From positions 1 to 33,463 of the forward strand of contig JAJDGX010000018.1 in the NCBI GenBank assembly GCA_030265885.1: DNA of 33,463 nt, in the 5' to 3' direction. A program made the position numbers and the translations under genes. The notes beneath the pieces were generated by a model, which saw nothing but the letters and a program-made list of their open reading frames with translations, made no database searches and was not told the origin of the DNA. The stretch comes from Ruminococcaceae bacterium OttesenSCG-928-L11. Its GTDB lineage: Bacteria; Bacillota; Clostridia; Oscillospirales; Ruminococcaceae. Positions 1 to 8,125 of this stretch are shown here, in pieces (positions within the stretch are counted from its first letter, which is position 1; each line of letters starts with the position of its first letter).

Positions 1-140
1 AGGATACAATATCCAAACACAAAAACACAAATTGTGGGATTTTAAAAAAACCCACACAATAAATTGATTGTGGGATTTTTAAGGGGTTCAACCCCATTTA
101 AAATACGTTGCTTTATTTTAACACGTTGCTTTAAATTGCA
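1..140. repeat. AT-rich non-coding segment with two short direct-repeat pairs
   Basis: No credible gene is seen here. The sequence ATTGTGGGATTTT occurs at 31-43 and again at 67-79, a 36-nt offset. The sequence ACGTTGCTTTA occurs at 105-115 and 123-133, an 18-nt offset. The first repeat can also pair imperfectly with CCCACACAAT at 51-60. GGGGT/ACCCC at 83-95 makes a further small dyad. The segment lies downstream of proS (minus strand) and may be the 3' or 5' flank of a gene outside the window. Function unknown. Confidence 0.5.
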
Positions 141-145
141 GACAA

Positions 146-185
146 CAGGCCATGGGCGATCAGAATCGCCCATGGCCTGCTTTTT
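146..185. terminator. Intrinsic terminator downstream of proS, best oriented for plus-strand transcription
   Basis: A perfect 15-bp stem (146-160 with 165-179) closes a CAGA loop. On the plus strand it is followed by C and then five T at 181-185. On the minus strand, the direction of proS, the flank is less T-rich. It probably ends proS and any plus-strand gene entering from the left of the window. Confidence 0.75.
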
Positions 186-186
186 C

Positions 187-1896
187 CTATTGCTCTGCTT
201 CCCGCAGGGCGGTCAGTTTGCGGTGGATTTCCTCTGCGGCCTGTTCCATCGGCACCCTGCACACCTCTGATTTATCCCGCAGCGCCAGCTCCACTTCCCC
301 GCTTTTCAGGTTCCGCTCGCTGATGATAACCCGCAGGGGGGCACCCAGCAAATCCGCGTCGGCAAACTGGATTCCCGCGCCGACGTTTCGGTCATCCAGC
401 AGCACCTGCCAGGTTTTGCACAACTGTTGGTAAACGTTGTTTGCAAATTGAGTATCCGAATCGGAAAGTTGGCCCAGCAAGCAGATATGCACGTGCCAGG
501 GTGCAATGGCAATCGGCCAAATGGGCCCGTTGTCGTCGTGGTGCTCCTCGATGACACAGGACAGCGTCCGACCAATCCCAATGCCATAGCACCCCATCAC
601 CGGGGTCTTTTCCTTGCCGTCTTTATCGGTGTAGGTCATACCCATGGCTTTGGTGTATTTGTCCCCCAGCTGGAAGATGTTCCCTACCTCAATTCCATTG
701 GACACTGCCAGCGACGCGGCACAATGGGGGCAGGCGTCCCCGGCCTCCACCTTGGCCACATCCACATACTGCCGGGGGGCGATGTCCCGCTCCACGCTGA
801 CGCCGCCGATGTGGTATTCCTCCCGGTTAGCACCGCAAACAGCGTTTGCCATGCCGGCGAGAGAGCGGTCGTAGAGGATTTCTGCGTCCGCCGCCAGTTC
901 ATACGGGCCTACATAGCCCAGTACCAGGCCGGGGGCTTCTCCGGCGAAGGGTGTCACCTCGCACCCCAGGCAGCGGCGCAGCTTGGCCTCGTTGACTTGC
1001 CTGTCGCCCCGCAAAAACACGATGACAGGCCGCGCCCTTCCCTCGCCTGCAAAGACAGCCGCCTTGATGGTTTGTGTGGGCGCAATGCCAAAAAAGGCGG
1101 CCAGACTGTCGATATCGGTGACACCGGGGGTGTGAACCAGCTGCCGCTCTCCCTCCGGCACGGCGGGATTGGTCAGCGCGGAGGTCGCCACCTCCATGTT
1201 GGCCTGGTACCCGCACTGCTCACAGTGGATGATGGAATCCTCGCCAAACTCTTGCAGATACATAAATTCATGGGCCGCGCTGCCGCCCATCATCCCGGTG
1301 TCTGAGCGCACCGACCGGACACTGCCCAGGCCAATCCGCCGGTATATCCGTTCATAGGCGGCGTGGAGCCGGTCGTAGCAGGCCTCCAGATCCTGCTGGG
1401 AGGTGTGGAAGGAATAGGCATCCTTCATGGTAAACTCCCGCACCCGCACCAGCCCTGCCCGTGAGCGGGGCTCATCCCGGAATTTTGTCTGGATCTGATA
1501 GATGAGGAAGGGGTATTCGCTGTAGGAGGAGACCTCGGTTCGGGCCAGATGAACGGCGGCTTCCTCGTGAGTCATGCCCAGGCACAGATCCCGGCCGGAA
1601 CGATCCTTCATGCGCATCAGCTCGCTGCCAACGCTGTCGTACCGGCCCGATTCCCGCCACAGCTCCGCAGGCAGCACCACGGGGAACAGCACCTCCTGGC
1701 CGCCCACCGCGTCCATTTCCTCCCGCACAATCCGTTCGATATTGGCCGCGACCCGTTTGCCGGGCGGCAGCATAGAAAAAATCCCGTTGCCCACCTGCCG
1801 CATGTAGCCGCCCCGCAGCAAAAAGGTATGGCTTTTCATGTAGGCGTCGGCAGGCTGTTCCTTGTACCGTCGTCCCAGCAATTCGCTGATTTTCAT
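187..1896 (-). CDS. proS: Prolyl-tRNA synthetase
   Basis: Class II aminoacyl-tRNA synthetase that charges tRNA-Pro with proline in the cytoplasm. The chosen start, ATG at 1896, gives 569 aa beginning MKISELLGRRYKEQPADAYM, typical of the long bacterial-type ProS (about 570 aa) with an editing (INS) domain in the middle. Visible signatures include motif 2, FRDEPRSRAGLVRVREFTMK, the motif 3 region GCYGIGIGRTL, and a C-terminal anticodon-binding domain (APWHVHICLLG onward). The reading frame stays open 80 codons further upstream, but that part runs through a terminator hairpin and is not ProS-like. The start is preceded by AGAGGAAAG. The gene stands alone, with its own promoter and a long leader ending in an attenuator-like terminator. 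Confidence 0.97.
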   Translation of the reverse strand: MKISELLGRRYKEQPADAYMKSHTFLLRGGYMRQVGNGIFSMLPPGKRVAANIERIVREEMDAVGGQEVLFPVVLPAELWRESGRYDSVGSELMRMKDRSGRDLCLGMTHEEAAVHLARTEVSSYSEYPFLIYQIQTKFRDEPRSRAGLVRVREFTMKDAYSFHTSQQDLEACYDRLHAAYERIYRRIGLGSVRSVRSDTGMMGGSAAHEFMYLQEFGEDSIIHCEQCGYQANMEVATSALTNPAVPEGERQLVHTPGVTDIDSLAAFFGIAPTQTIKAAVFAGEGRARPVIVFLRGDRQVNEAKLRRCLGCEVTPFAGEAPGLVLGYVGPYELAADAEILYDRSLAGMANAVCGANREEYHIGGVSVERDIAPRQYVDVAKVEAGDACPHCAASLAVSNGIEVGNIFQLGDKYTKAMGMTYTDKDGKEKTPVMGCYGIGIGRTLSCVIEEHHDDNGPIWPIAIAPWHVHICLLGQLSDSDTQFANNVYQQLCKTWQVLLDDRNVGAGIQFADADLLGAPLRVIISERNLKSGEVELALRDKSEVCRVPMEQAAEEIHRKLTALREAEQ

Positions 1897-1912
1897 ACAC
1901 ACTTTCCTCTCT

Positions 1913-1962
1913 AAAATAAAAAAACGCGGGAGACACAGCCGTTTGGGCTGCTTCTCCCGCGT
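1913..1962 (-). terminator. Intrinsic terminator inside the proS leader (attenuator candidate)
   Basis: Read on the minus strand, ACGCGGGAGA (1962-1953) pairs with TCTCCCGCGT (1933-1924). An upper CAGCC/GGCTG stem extends it, and the run TTTTTTTATTTT follows at 1924-1913. It sits about 17-27 nt upstream of the proS start and downstream of the leader, so it would stop proS transcription unless antiterminated. This is the arrangement expected of an attenuator or riboswitch expression platform. Confidence 0.8.
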
Positions 1963-2118
1963 GTTGACTCGTATGCTTATACGGCAACCGACGCAACGCC
2001 AAGCAAGCCCGTACCGGAGCATGCCGGAACAGACGGGTTGGCGGGGAAATTCATGGTGTGGATAGTCCGCTGCATAGCTGCACTCTCCATAGGGCGACCA
2101 TGGCATGGCGCCGTAGTT
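1963..2118 (-). promoter_or_regulatory. proS leader RNA with possible proline-containing leader peptide
   Basis: This is the transcribed region between the predicted proS promoter and the terminator. Reading minus strand, an ATG at 2054 opens a 25-codon frame ending with TAA at 1977, 14 nt before the hairpin. The peptide begins MNFPANPSVPACSG and has three Pro codons within nine positions. No good ribosome-binding site precedes it. The usual T-box signature (a conserved GGGUGGNACCGCG-like stretch) was not found, although T-boxes are the common control of proS in Firmicutes. Mechanism is inference: leader-peptide attenuation or an unrecognised riboswitch. Confidence 0.4.
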
Positions 2119-2124
2119 TTTGCC

Positions 2125-2153
2125 ATCATACCACAAACCGCCCCATTGCGCAA
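2125..2153 (-). promoter_or_regulatory. Predicted SigA promoter of proS
   Basis: Minus strand: TTGCGC (-35, 2153-2148), 17-nt spacer, TATGAT (-10, 2130-2125), preceded by TGG, giving an extended -10. Transcription would start near 2118, giving a leader of about 220 nt. Confidence 0.5.
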
Positions 2154-2330
2154 GTACGCATTTCCCGCGGGACTCAATCCCAGCCCATGCCGCAGTCGAT
2201 TTTTAAGAACATTCGTTTACCGAAATGCCATTTTTTCGTATATCTACCACAATTTTCCATATGCTAATTCAGTCAATCCTACAATTGTGTGTGGCAATTT
2301 TGCACACTTTCACATTTTGGCATCGAAAAA

Positions 2331-2339
2331 TGCTATACT
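2331..2339 (+). promoter_or_regulatory. Extended -10 promoter upstream of surface protein 1
   Basis: TGC-TATACT, with the -10 at 2334-2339. No convincing -35 is seen at 17 nt. The same nonamer occurs upstream of the MFS gene at 8078. It reads toward the gene at 2457 but meets a terminator-like hairpin at once. Confidence 0.5.
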
Positions 2340-2358
2340 GGTGGCATACTTTATGCGG

Positions 2359-2379
2359 GCGCCCATGCGGGCGCTTTTT
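2359..2379 (+). terminator. Terminator-like hairpin in the 5' region of surface protein 1
   Basis: GCGCCC (2359-2364) pairs with GGGCGC (2369-2374) around an ATGC loop, followed by TTTTT and a second T-run after GCA. It lies between the predicted promoter and the start at 2457, so it could attenuate expression or make a very short RNA. Confidence 0.5.
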
Positions 2380-2456
2380 GCATTTTTAAAACCAAATGAC
2401 AAGAAGGAGGCAGACGCGCACTGTAACAAACGCACTATAATAAAGGAGGCACAAAT

Positions 2457-5400
2457 ATGAACAGCAAGCCAAAAAACCGCATCCTGTCGCTGGCACTGGC
2501 GGTAATGCTGGTGCTGGGAGCAATCCCGCTGACCACAATGCCCACCTACGCGGCAGACACCGCAAGCCTGAAGCAGACCATTGAAAGCTATGGCACCCTA
2601 CATGGGGGCAACCTGACAGCCACTGTTGACAACAAGACCATCACCGTGACCGGCGAGGTCACCGGCGCCACATCCACACTATTCCTTACCCTGGACGACG
2701 GCATAACCGTGGTGTGGAAGGCCGCCCTAAGCGGCAATACATCGGACAACCTCATCCAACTTCAAGCCGGCACCGGCCCCAGTATCTTTGAGGTGGCGGA
2801 GGGTGGCTCAGTTATTAACGCCAACAGCTTTGCAATTGGGCTTCCCGATCACTCTCCTACCACTAATGTGGTTGTAACCGGCGGCCTTGTGCACAGCGCC
2901 AATGCAGCCGCTATCCACGCCAGCGGTGCCGGCAACATAACCGTTACCGGCGGCAAAGTGGGCAACGCAGCCACAGAGGATAACGGTATCGGTGGCTATA
3001 ACGCCCTTGCCGCTATCCATAGTGATGCTGGGAACATCACCGTCAACGGCAACGCACTGATCTACAACTACAACGCTTCCAATAAAAGCACTTTCACCTA
3101 TGCAAACAACCCTGACAAGCTCGTCATCAGCGGCGACGCCGTGCTGCTTTCCTGGCAAAAGAAGGACGGCACAGCCATCTATTCGCTGGATGGCACCGAG
3201 GACATTTTCACAACCGCAGCGTCTGCCCACTGGGGTGTGGAGTCCGGTGTCGGCGGCATCTACTATTCCAAGGGCGGCAACAGCGGCTTTCTGGCCCTGC
3301 CGGACGCCGTGCTGAACGCGACCTCCACCGCTGCTGACCTGAAAGCCAAGCTGGCAAGCACCACTGCCCAATCCATCTGCGTCATTGCAGACATCGAAAT
3401 GGACGATGGCATCACCGTCGGCGCCGACCACGAGCTGATAATCTCCGACGGCAAAACCGTGTCCACCGGCCCCTATACTCTCACCATCCCCCAGGGCACC
3501 ACGCTGACACAGTCGGATACGGGCAAGCTGTTGGTGAATGGCACGAACGTGAGCGCGATCGGCATTCACTTAGCCGGCACCCTGGCGTTGAAAAAAGACG
3601 CCTGCCTGGAACTCGCCAACGGCAGTGGCACTGGTTACGGCATCAACCTCGACACAACCGGCGTGCTGACCAGCGACGGCGGCCACATCGATATTAAGAG
3701 CATAGGTGGTGCAACAATGGCACAACCTACCTCCCAGATGAACCTGAACGGCGGCACCCTGACAACCCACAACGTCGGTACTTCGCATGGCGCTTTCAAC
3801 GGCGGCATTGTCAACATTGCCGACTGCACCGTTACACTCGGTGGCACAGGCATTCAAGCCAACACCATGAGTATCACAGATAGCAGCGTGACAGTCAACG
3901 GCCACGGCGGCCTAGGTTACCTCTACGCCGACACGCTGACGCTGGATAACACCACCATAGATATCAAAGCAGGTTCCGACCCCGGGATTGCATTGAGCAC
4001 CACCGGCACCCTTACCGGCACCAATGGCTCCATTATTCGCCTGGCCGAGGGCGCAAAGGTAAGCAACCTGCACGGCAAACTCAGCGACCGGGGCCTTGTG
4101 CTGACCGCCACCGGAGAGGTCACCGCAGCAGCGGCTGACAGCGCACCCTCCGCCACCGGCCTCACCGCCGGCGACTACGTGTGGGACGGCACCCACTTCA
4201 CCAAGCAGGGCGATTCCCTCAACGCGGCTGACGCCACCGCCCTTCGCGAGTACCTCCAATACACCACCCCCCTCACTATCAACGTCACCGCCGATATTGA
4301 CATGGACGCCAACATCATCCTGGGCGCCGACCACACCCTGCACATCGGCGAAAACAAAACCGTGTCCACCGCCGGCTATGAGCTCACCATCCTACAGGGC
4401 ACCACCTTTACACAGGCGGGCAAGGGCAAGCTGCTGGCAGATACTCCCAGCGCCAGCGGTAACAACTATTCCATCACCGTATATGACACCATGCTGCTGA
4501 AAACAGGCGCTCAGCTGGAAACCGCCAACGACGGTTTAACCATCGGCCTTTACCTTAGCGGCACACTGGAAAGTGATGGCGCCACCATCACATTGGCCGG
4601 CAATGGCAGCGGTATCAATGGCTACAACGCCGCCATGCGTTTCACCGACACCACCCTGAACGTAATTACCTCCGGCTCCGGGGCAGGCATCTACACCGGT
4701 AGCGGTTCCACCCTGGATCTCATCAACTCCACCGTTACTCTGGCTTCCTCCAGCTATACCGGCATTAACATTCCCACGGTCAACCTGACCGGCAGCACCT
4801 TCACAATCGCAAGCACCGGCGACAGCGGTTTCCTCACCAACCTGTTGACTGTCACAGATTCCACTCTCACTGTGACCGAAGAATGCACCGCGAATTACCC
4901 CCTGAGACCCATTGCCGGCCATGAACAGGGGGCCAGGTATACCTTTACCAACAGTGTGCTGTCTATCAATGGCGGCTGCAGATACGGCCTATTGTTCACC
5001 GGTGCCGACGACGACATCCTCCACCTGAACAACTCCACCCTGTCTGTGACAACCGGCGCAGACAACATCGACGGACTCTATTTCTATCCCGGTACAACTC
5101 TCACCGGTGCAAACGGCAGCAAAATTTCCCTGGTCGAGGGCGCAACGATAAGAGGTCTGCCGAATGTGCTGAGCGACCGCAGCATCACAATGACAACCAG
5201 CGGTAAGGTCACTGTACAGGCAGCCGATGCCGCTCCCGGGTTCGGCCCTACCGCCGGCGACTATGTGTGGGACGGCACGTTCTTTGCAAAGGGCGACGCC
5301 TCGATGCTTCCGCCGGCGATTACCATTGAGGGCCTTCCCGCCGGCAAGGTTGGCCAGCCCTACGATGTGACCCTGACAGCTACCAGCCCCGAACCTTTTA

Positions 5401-6827
5401 CCTGGAGCATCGATGGCGACCTGCCCGACGGCCTGTTTCTGGAGGATGACCACATCTCCGGCACCCCTGAAACAGCCGGCTACTTCCAATTCGCCATCGT
5501 AGCAGAAAGCATCAATGGCTATCACGCAGTGTTTATGATTCTAGGCATCCTCTCCGACGACACCGAGGAGCCCACTGAGCCCGAGGAACCCGGCGAGCTG
5601 GAGGGCAGTGTCCCCACCGTTGAAAGCGCCGATCCCATCCGGCTGGATGTAAACGGCACGCGCACAGCGTACATCCGCGTCAGCCTGGGTGCCAGCAATG
5701 TGCCCGGCGATGTTCTTGCCACCTCCGCCACCGTCGTCGTCAACGGCGATGCGGCAGACGTGGACACCCACTACCTCGACGGCAACGGCAACATCCTTGT
5801 CACCGCTGTTAAGGCAGGCGACGCGACCATCGACATCCTCTTTGACGGCCTGAACGGCGACACCCAGTACGACACCTCCATCGACGTCAAGGTCACCGAA
5901 TCCCCCCTTACGCGCACCGTCTACTTCTACGACGGCGATACCCTGTATACCACCATAACTGCTCAACGCGGCGACACTCTGGGCGACAACTTCCCAGCGA
6001 ACCCCACCAAACCCGGTTATACCTTCGCCGGTTGGCGGATGAATCCCGACGGCACAGGTCAAATGTTCAGCCGCTACTCAACTGTTGGCGTTGACATAAA
6101 CGTCTACGCCACGTGGAAAGCCATCAGCACAACGCCCCCCGTCATCGATGACGACGATGACGACGACGATGACACCACACCCAGCACCCCCGACAGTGAC
6201 ACCGGCAGCACCGCTTCCACCGGCGGCAGCGGCGGCGGTGGCGGCGCAGGCGGCGGCTTCGGCGGCGGCACAGCGGCTGCCCCTTCGGCCCCCCGCTGGA
6301 CAACCGAGTCCGAGCTCACCACAGCCATTGCCGCATCCGCCAAGGATAACAGCGCCTATGTACAGCTGCAGGGCACCGGCACCTACGGCGTCAACGCCGA
6401 CCAGTGGAGCCTGTTTGGCACAGCGCCCCTGCGCGCCGACAGCGTATCCGACGGCGTCATCCAAATGCGGCTCACCCTGCCCGAACCCGGCAAGATGACC
6501 ACCTCCGCCCTCCTCACCGGCGCGGTCAAGGGCGCTGCTGTGGCATCCGTCAAGAACTTCTTTGAAAAATGGTATACCAACAAGCTGCAGGTGCTGCATC
6601 TGGATCAATCCGGCAGCTTCCAGCAGGGTGTCCAAATCGCCGCCAAGCTGGATCTGACCGGCATGGACATCAGCAAGCTGGTGTTCTACAGCTACGACAA
6701 GGCCACCAACACCTACAAGCCCATCGGGGCCTCCAACTACCGCATCGACGCCAACGGCTATCTCCATTTCACCACAGCCCTGGGCGGCGACATTGTCATC
6801 AGCGAAGGCCCCCTCGCAAAGAAATAG
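2457..6827 (+). CDS. Large secreted surface protein (beta-helix repeats, Ig-like, Flg_new-type repeat, shared C-terminal module)
   Basis: 1456 aa, probably exported and held at the cell surface. The start follows AAAGGAGG by 7 nt. A Sec signal peptide spans residues 1-33 (basic start, hydrophobic core, cleavage near TYAA). Residues about 34-950 are Thr/Gly/Asn-rich and look like right-handed beta-helix rungs, including a large internal duplication. About 955-1025 resembles the putative-Ig (He_PIG) fold (GLPAGKVGQPYDVTL, GDLPDGL). About 1034-1050 is a Pro/Glu linker and about 1052-1148 another beta domain. About 1152-1221 matches the Listeria-Bacteroides/Flg_new repeat (PTKPGYTFAGWR). Then come nine Asp, a Gly-rich linker and a C-terminal domain (about 1280-1456) shared with the protein at 13444. 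No LPXTG, SLH or choline-binding motif was seen. Adhesin or glycan-binding function is inference. Confidence 0.9.
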   Translation: MNSKPKNRILSLALAVMLVLGAIPLTTMPTYAADTASLKQTIESYGTLHGGNLTATVDNKTITVTGEVTGATSTLFLTLDDGITVVWKAALSGNTSDNLIQLQAGTGPSIFEVAEGGSVINANSFAIGLPDHSPTTNVVVTGGLVHSANAAAIHASGAGNITVTGGKVGNAATEDNGIGGYNALAAIHSDAGNITVNGNALIYNYNASNKSTFTYANNPDKLVISGDAVLLSWQKKDGTAIYSLDGTEDIFTTAASAHWGVESGVGGIYYSKGGNSGFLALPDAVLNATSTAADLKAKLASTTAQSICVIADIEMDDGITVGADHELIISDGKTVSTGPYTLTIPQGTTLTQSDTGKLLVNGTNVSAIGIHLAGTLALKKDACLELANGSGTGYGINLDTTGVLTSDGGHIDIKSIGGATMAQPTSQMNLNGGTLTTHNVGTSHGAFNGGIVNIADCTVTLGGTGIQANTMSITDSSVTVNGHGGLGYLYADTLTLDNTTIDIKAGSDPGIALSTTGTLTGTNGSIIRLAEGAKVSNLHGKLSDRGLVLTATGEVTAAAADSAPSATGLTAGDYVWDGTHFTKQGDSLNAADATALREYLQYTTPLTINVTADIDMDANIILGADHTLHIGENKTVSTAGYELTILQGTTFTQAGKGKLLADTPSASGNNYSITVYDTMLLKTGAQLETANDGLTIGLYLSGTLESDGATITLAGNGSGINGYNAAMRFTDTTLNVITSGSGAGIYTGSGSTLDLINSTVTLASSSYTGINIPTVNLTGSTFTIASTGDSGFLTNLLTVTDSTLTVTEECTANYPLRPIAGHEQGARYTFTNSVLSINGGCRYGLLFTGADDDILHLNNSTLSVTTGADNIDGLYFYPGTTLTGANGSKISLVEGATIRGLPNVLSDRSITMTTSGKVTVQAADAAPGFGPTAGDYVWDGTFFAKGDASMLPPAITIEGLPAGKVGQPYDVTLTATSPEPFTWSIDGDLPDGLFLEDDHISGTPETAGYFQFAIVAESINGYHAVFMILGILSDDTEEPTEPEEPGELEGSVPTVESADPIRLDVNGTRTAYIRVSLGASNVPGDVLATSATVVVNGDAADVDTHYLDGNGNILVTAVKAGDATIDILFDGLNGDTQYDTSIDVKVTESPLTRTVYFYDGDTLYTTITAQRGDTLGDNFPANPTKPGYTFAGWRMNPDGTGQMFSRYSTVGVDINVYATWKAISTTPPVIDDDDDDDDDTTPSTPDSDTGSTASTGGSGGGGGAGGGFGGGTAAAPSAPRWTTESELTTAIAASAKDNSAYVQLQGTGTYGVNADQWSLFGTAPLRADSVSDGVIQMRLTLPEPGKMTTSALLTGAVKGAAVASVKNFFEKWYTNKLQVLHLDQSGSFQQGVQIAAKLDLTGMDISKLVFYSYDKATNTYKPIGASNYRIDANGYLHFTTALGGDIVISEGPLAKK
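3322..5300 (+). repeat. Internal tandem duplication within surface protein 1
   Basis: Two related units of roughly 300 and 360 codons (about 3322-4218 and 4219-5300). Unit 1 starts with an ADIEMDDGITVGADHEL-type segment and unit 2 with ADIDMDANIILGADHTL. Both contain KTVST..Y.LTI.QGTT.TQ and end with LSDR....T..G.VT and AGDYVWDGT.F.K. The matching GCCGGCGACTA segments at 4167 and 5253 are 1086 nt apart, a multiple of three. The units are diverged in sequence, so the duplication is old. Confidence 0.75.
6147..6173 (+). repeat. GAY repeat encoding nine aspartates
   Basis: Nine consecutive GAT/GAC codons in the linker before the C-terminal module of surface protein 1. The acidic tract is followed by Ser/Thr/Gly linker sequence. 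Its acidic character suggests a flexible spacer or a calcium-binding stretch, which is inference. Confidence 0.85.
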
Positions 6828-6842
6828 TACCATCCCCCATCA

Positions 6843-6881
6843 AAACCGCCGTGGCAGGAAAATCTCCTGCCACGGCGGTTT
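6843..6881. terminator. Bidirectional terminator between surface protein 1 and the His/Pro-rich gene
   Basis: A perfect 17-bp stem (6843-6859 with 6865-6881) and a 5-nt AAATC loop. The stem itself ends in AAA/TTT, giving a short T-tract on each strand. It lies between the convergent genes ending at 6827 (+) and 6900 (-). Confidence 0.8.
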
Positions 6882-6899
6882 GCGTATCCGGCCTGTCGG

Positions 6900-7088
6900 C
6901 TATTTATTTCGGATAACCGGCCACATCCACCACGGCACGCCCGGGGCAGGCGGATACGGCGGCGGGTATGGGTGCGGCGGCGGGGGTGGAGGCGGAGGCG
7001 GTCGATGGCCATGATCCGGCCGGCCTGGCGGATGCCCGTGACCCGGGTGCTTGTTGTGGGAAAACCGATAGGTATGATTGTTCGGCAC
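6900..7088 (-). CDS. Small His/Pro-rich protein of unknown function
   Basis: 62 aa starting at GTG 7088, preceded on the minus strand by AAAGGAG with a 7-nt gap, which makes translation credible. The N-terminal third is rich in His, Asn, Gly and Pro. A run of nine Pro lies in the middle, and the end is PWWMWPVIRNK, a Trp-rich patch before a basic tail. There is no signal peptide and no clear membrane span. The His content hints at metal binding and the poly-Pro run at a protein-protein spacer, both speculative. It ends at a shared terminator with the convergent surface protein. The family is not recognised. The opposite strand has a Gly-rich open frame here that lacks a ribosome-binding site. 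Confidence 0.6.
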   Translation of the reverse strand: MPNNHTYRFSHNKHPGHGHPPGRPDHGHRPPPPPPPPPHPYPPPYPPAPGVPWWMWPVIRNK

Positions 7089-7121
7089 CGGAATGCTCCT
7101 TTCCGCAATTGGTATTGTAGG

Positions 7122-7176
7122 ATCATCTTATGATGATTGCTTTATTGCAAACGATACGGCCAAACTATGCCGTATC
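7122..7176. promoter_or_regulatory. Two inverted repeats between the His/Pro-rich gene and yunB
   Basis: ATCATC-TTAT-GATGAT at 7122-7137 is a 6-bp palindrome just upstream of a possible minus-strand -10 (TACAAT, 7119-7114). GATACGGC (7153-7160) and GCCGTATC (7169-7176) form an 8-bp inverted repeat with an 8-nt spacer. The first could be an operator for the gene starting at 7088. No -35 is clear. The rest of the 7177-7330 interval is pyrimidine-rich and shows nothing else. Confidence 0.35.
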
Positions 7177-7339
7177 CCACTGTATGACGCCTTCCTCCCC
7201 CGGGTGACAGCCTCCCTCATCTCATACAGGCCTCTTTTCGCAATTTCCCCCCGCCTTTTGGCACAAAACGCCCCCTTCCTGAATATATTCTGGATAGACC
7301 CATTATTCCCACCACACATCGCCGGAAGGAGAACACCCC

Positions 7340-8023
7340 ATGAAGCAGAAGCTGTATCCCCCATCCAGAAAGCGGGCAGCCTTTTTGCGGGCAGGCTTTC
7401 TCCTGCTTGCTCTCTGGGGCTTACTGATGCTCCTGGACGCCCGGGTGGCGCCCATCATCCGGGATGTGGCGGCGTACCAGGCCAAAATCGCCTCCATGCG
7501 GTATATCAACGATGCCATGGCGGCGGCCATCAGCGAGGATCCCGTCGCCTATGGCGACATTGTCTCCCTGTCCTGGAACGACCTGGGCCAGGTGTCCGCC
7601 ATCCAAACCGACACCGCGAAAATCAACCGGATGAAGGTCGCCGTGACAGACAGTGTCCTCCGCGCCGTGCAGGACACCGGCAACCAGACCATCCTCATTC
7701 CCCTTGGCACCCTCAGCGGTGTGCAAATGCTGTCGGGCCGCGGGCCTGTGGTGGAAATCCGCGCCATTCCCACCGGCTATGTACAGACAAAGGTGTCCAA
7801 CCGCTTCGAATCCGCCGGAATCAACCAGACCCTCCACCAAATTCTGCTGGAAACCGGCGTCAGCTTTGTGATCACCCTGCCCGGCTATTCTGTCAAGGCC
7901 GAGACCGTCACCAGCTACTGTGTGGCCGAAACCGTCATCGTCGGCAGCATTCCCGACGGCTACACCTATGTCGGCGACGACGACCGCTCCCTGCTCTCCA
8001 AAATCTACGATTACCCGCCCTGA
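7340..8023 (+). CDS. yunB: Sporulation protein YunB
   Basis: 227 aa, matching the YunB family of endospore-forming Firmicutes. In Bacillus subtilis yunB is a mother-cell gene and its mutants are affected in spore formation; the biochemical role is unknown. One N-terminal membrane anchor is seen (residues about 17-33, AGFLLLALWGLLMLLDA), with the remainder outside. Family signs are the early segment with INDAMAAAI, the central IPLGTLSGVQMLSGRGPVVEI stretch and FESAGINQTLHQILLE near residue 160. ATG 7340 follows GGAGAA at 8 nt. It appears monocistronic. A SigE-type promoter would be expected, but only a weak candidate (ATATAT near 7283) is visible. It is good evidence that the host makes spores. 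Confidence 0.88.
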   Translation: MKQKLYPPSRKRAAFLRAGFLLLALWGLLMLLDARVAPIIRDVAAYQAKIASMRYINDAMAAAISEDPVAYGDIVSLSWNDLGQVSAIQTDTAKINRMKVAVTDSVLRAVQDTGNQTILIPLGTLSGVQMLSGRGPVVEIRAIPTGYVQTKVSNRFESAGINQTLHQILLETGVSFVITLPGYSVKAETVTSYCVAETVIVGSIPDGYTYVGDDDRSLLSKIYDYPP

Positions 8024-8056
8024 TTCCGCCCCCACAAAAGAAAATCCCCGTTTTCC

Positions 8057-8086
8057 TGGACTTTCCCACCCGCCCGATGCTATACT
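8057..8086 (+). promoter_or_regulatory. Predicted promoter of the MFS transporter gene
   Basis: TGGACT at 8057-8062, 18-nt spacer, TATACT at 8081-8086 preceded by TGC (extended -10). Initiation near 8093 leaves a short leader that contains the GAGGGGGAG ribosome-binding site. Confidence 0.6.
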
Positions 8087-8125
8087 ATACCTGTTTTGCA
8101 CATTGTGTATGAGGGGGAGCATCCG

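Noticed and set aside
31-82. CRISPR-like repeats at the left edge
   Set aside because: Only two copies of a 13-nt repeat with a 36-nt period; no array and no cas gene.
427-1305. 292-codon plus-strand open frame over proS
   Set aside because: It is antisense to a clearly conserved synthetase, has no ribosome-binding site, and its composition follows from the GC-rich gene on the other strand.
1913-2118. T-box riboswitch for proS
   Set aside because: Expected from family knowledge, but no T-box consensus or clear antiterminator bulge was found by eye. A covariance model search is needed.
1897-2136. N-terminal extension of proS
   Set aside because: It runs through the leader and terminator hairpin and has no resemblance to ProS; the start at 1896 fits the family.
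6758-7126. 122-codon minus-strand frame around the His/Pro-rich gene
   Set aside because: No ribosome-binding site, and it overlaps the end of surface protein 1 and a terminator; the 62-residue frame is better supported.
8096-8125. Upstream TTG start for the MFS gene
   Set aside because: It is only a few bases after the predicted transcription start and has no ribosome-binding site; GTG 8126 has one at good distance.
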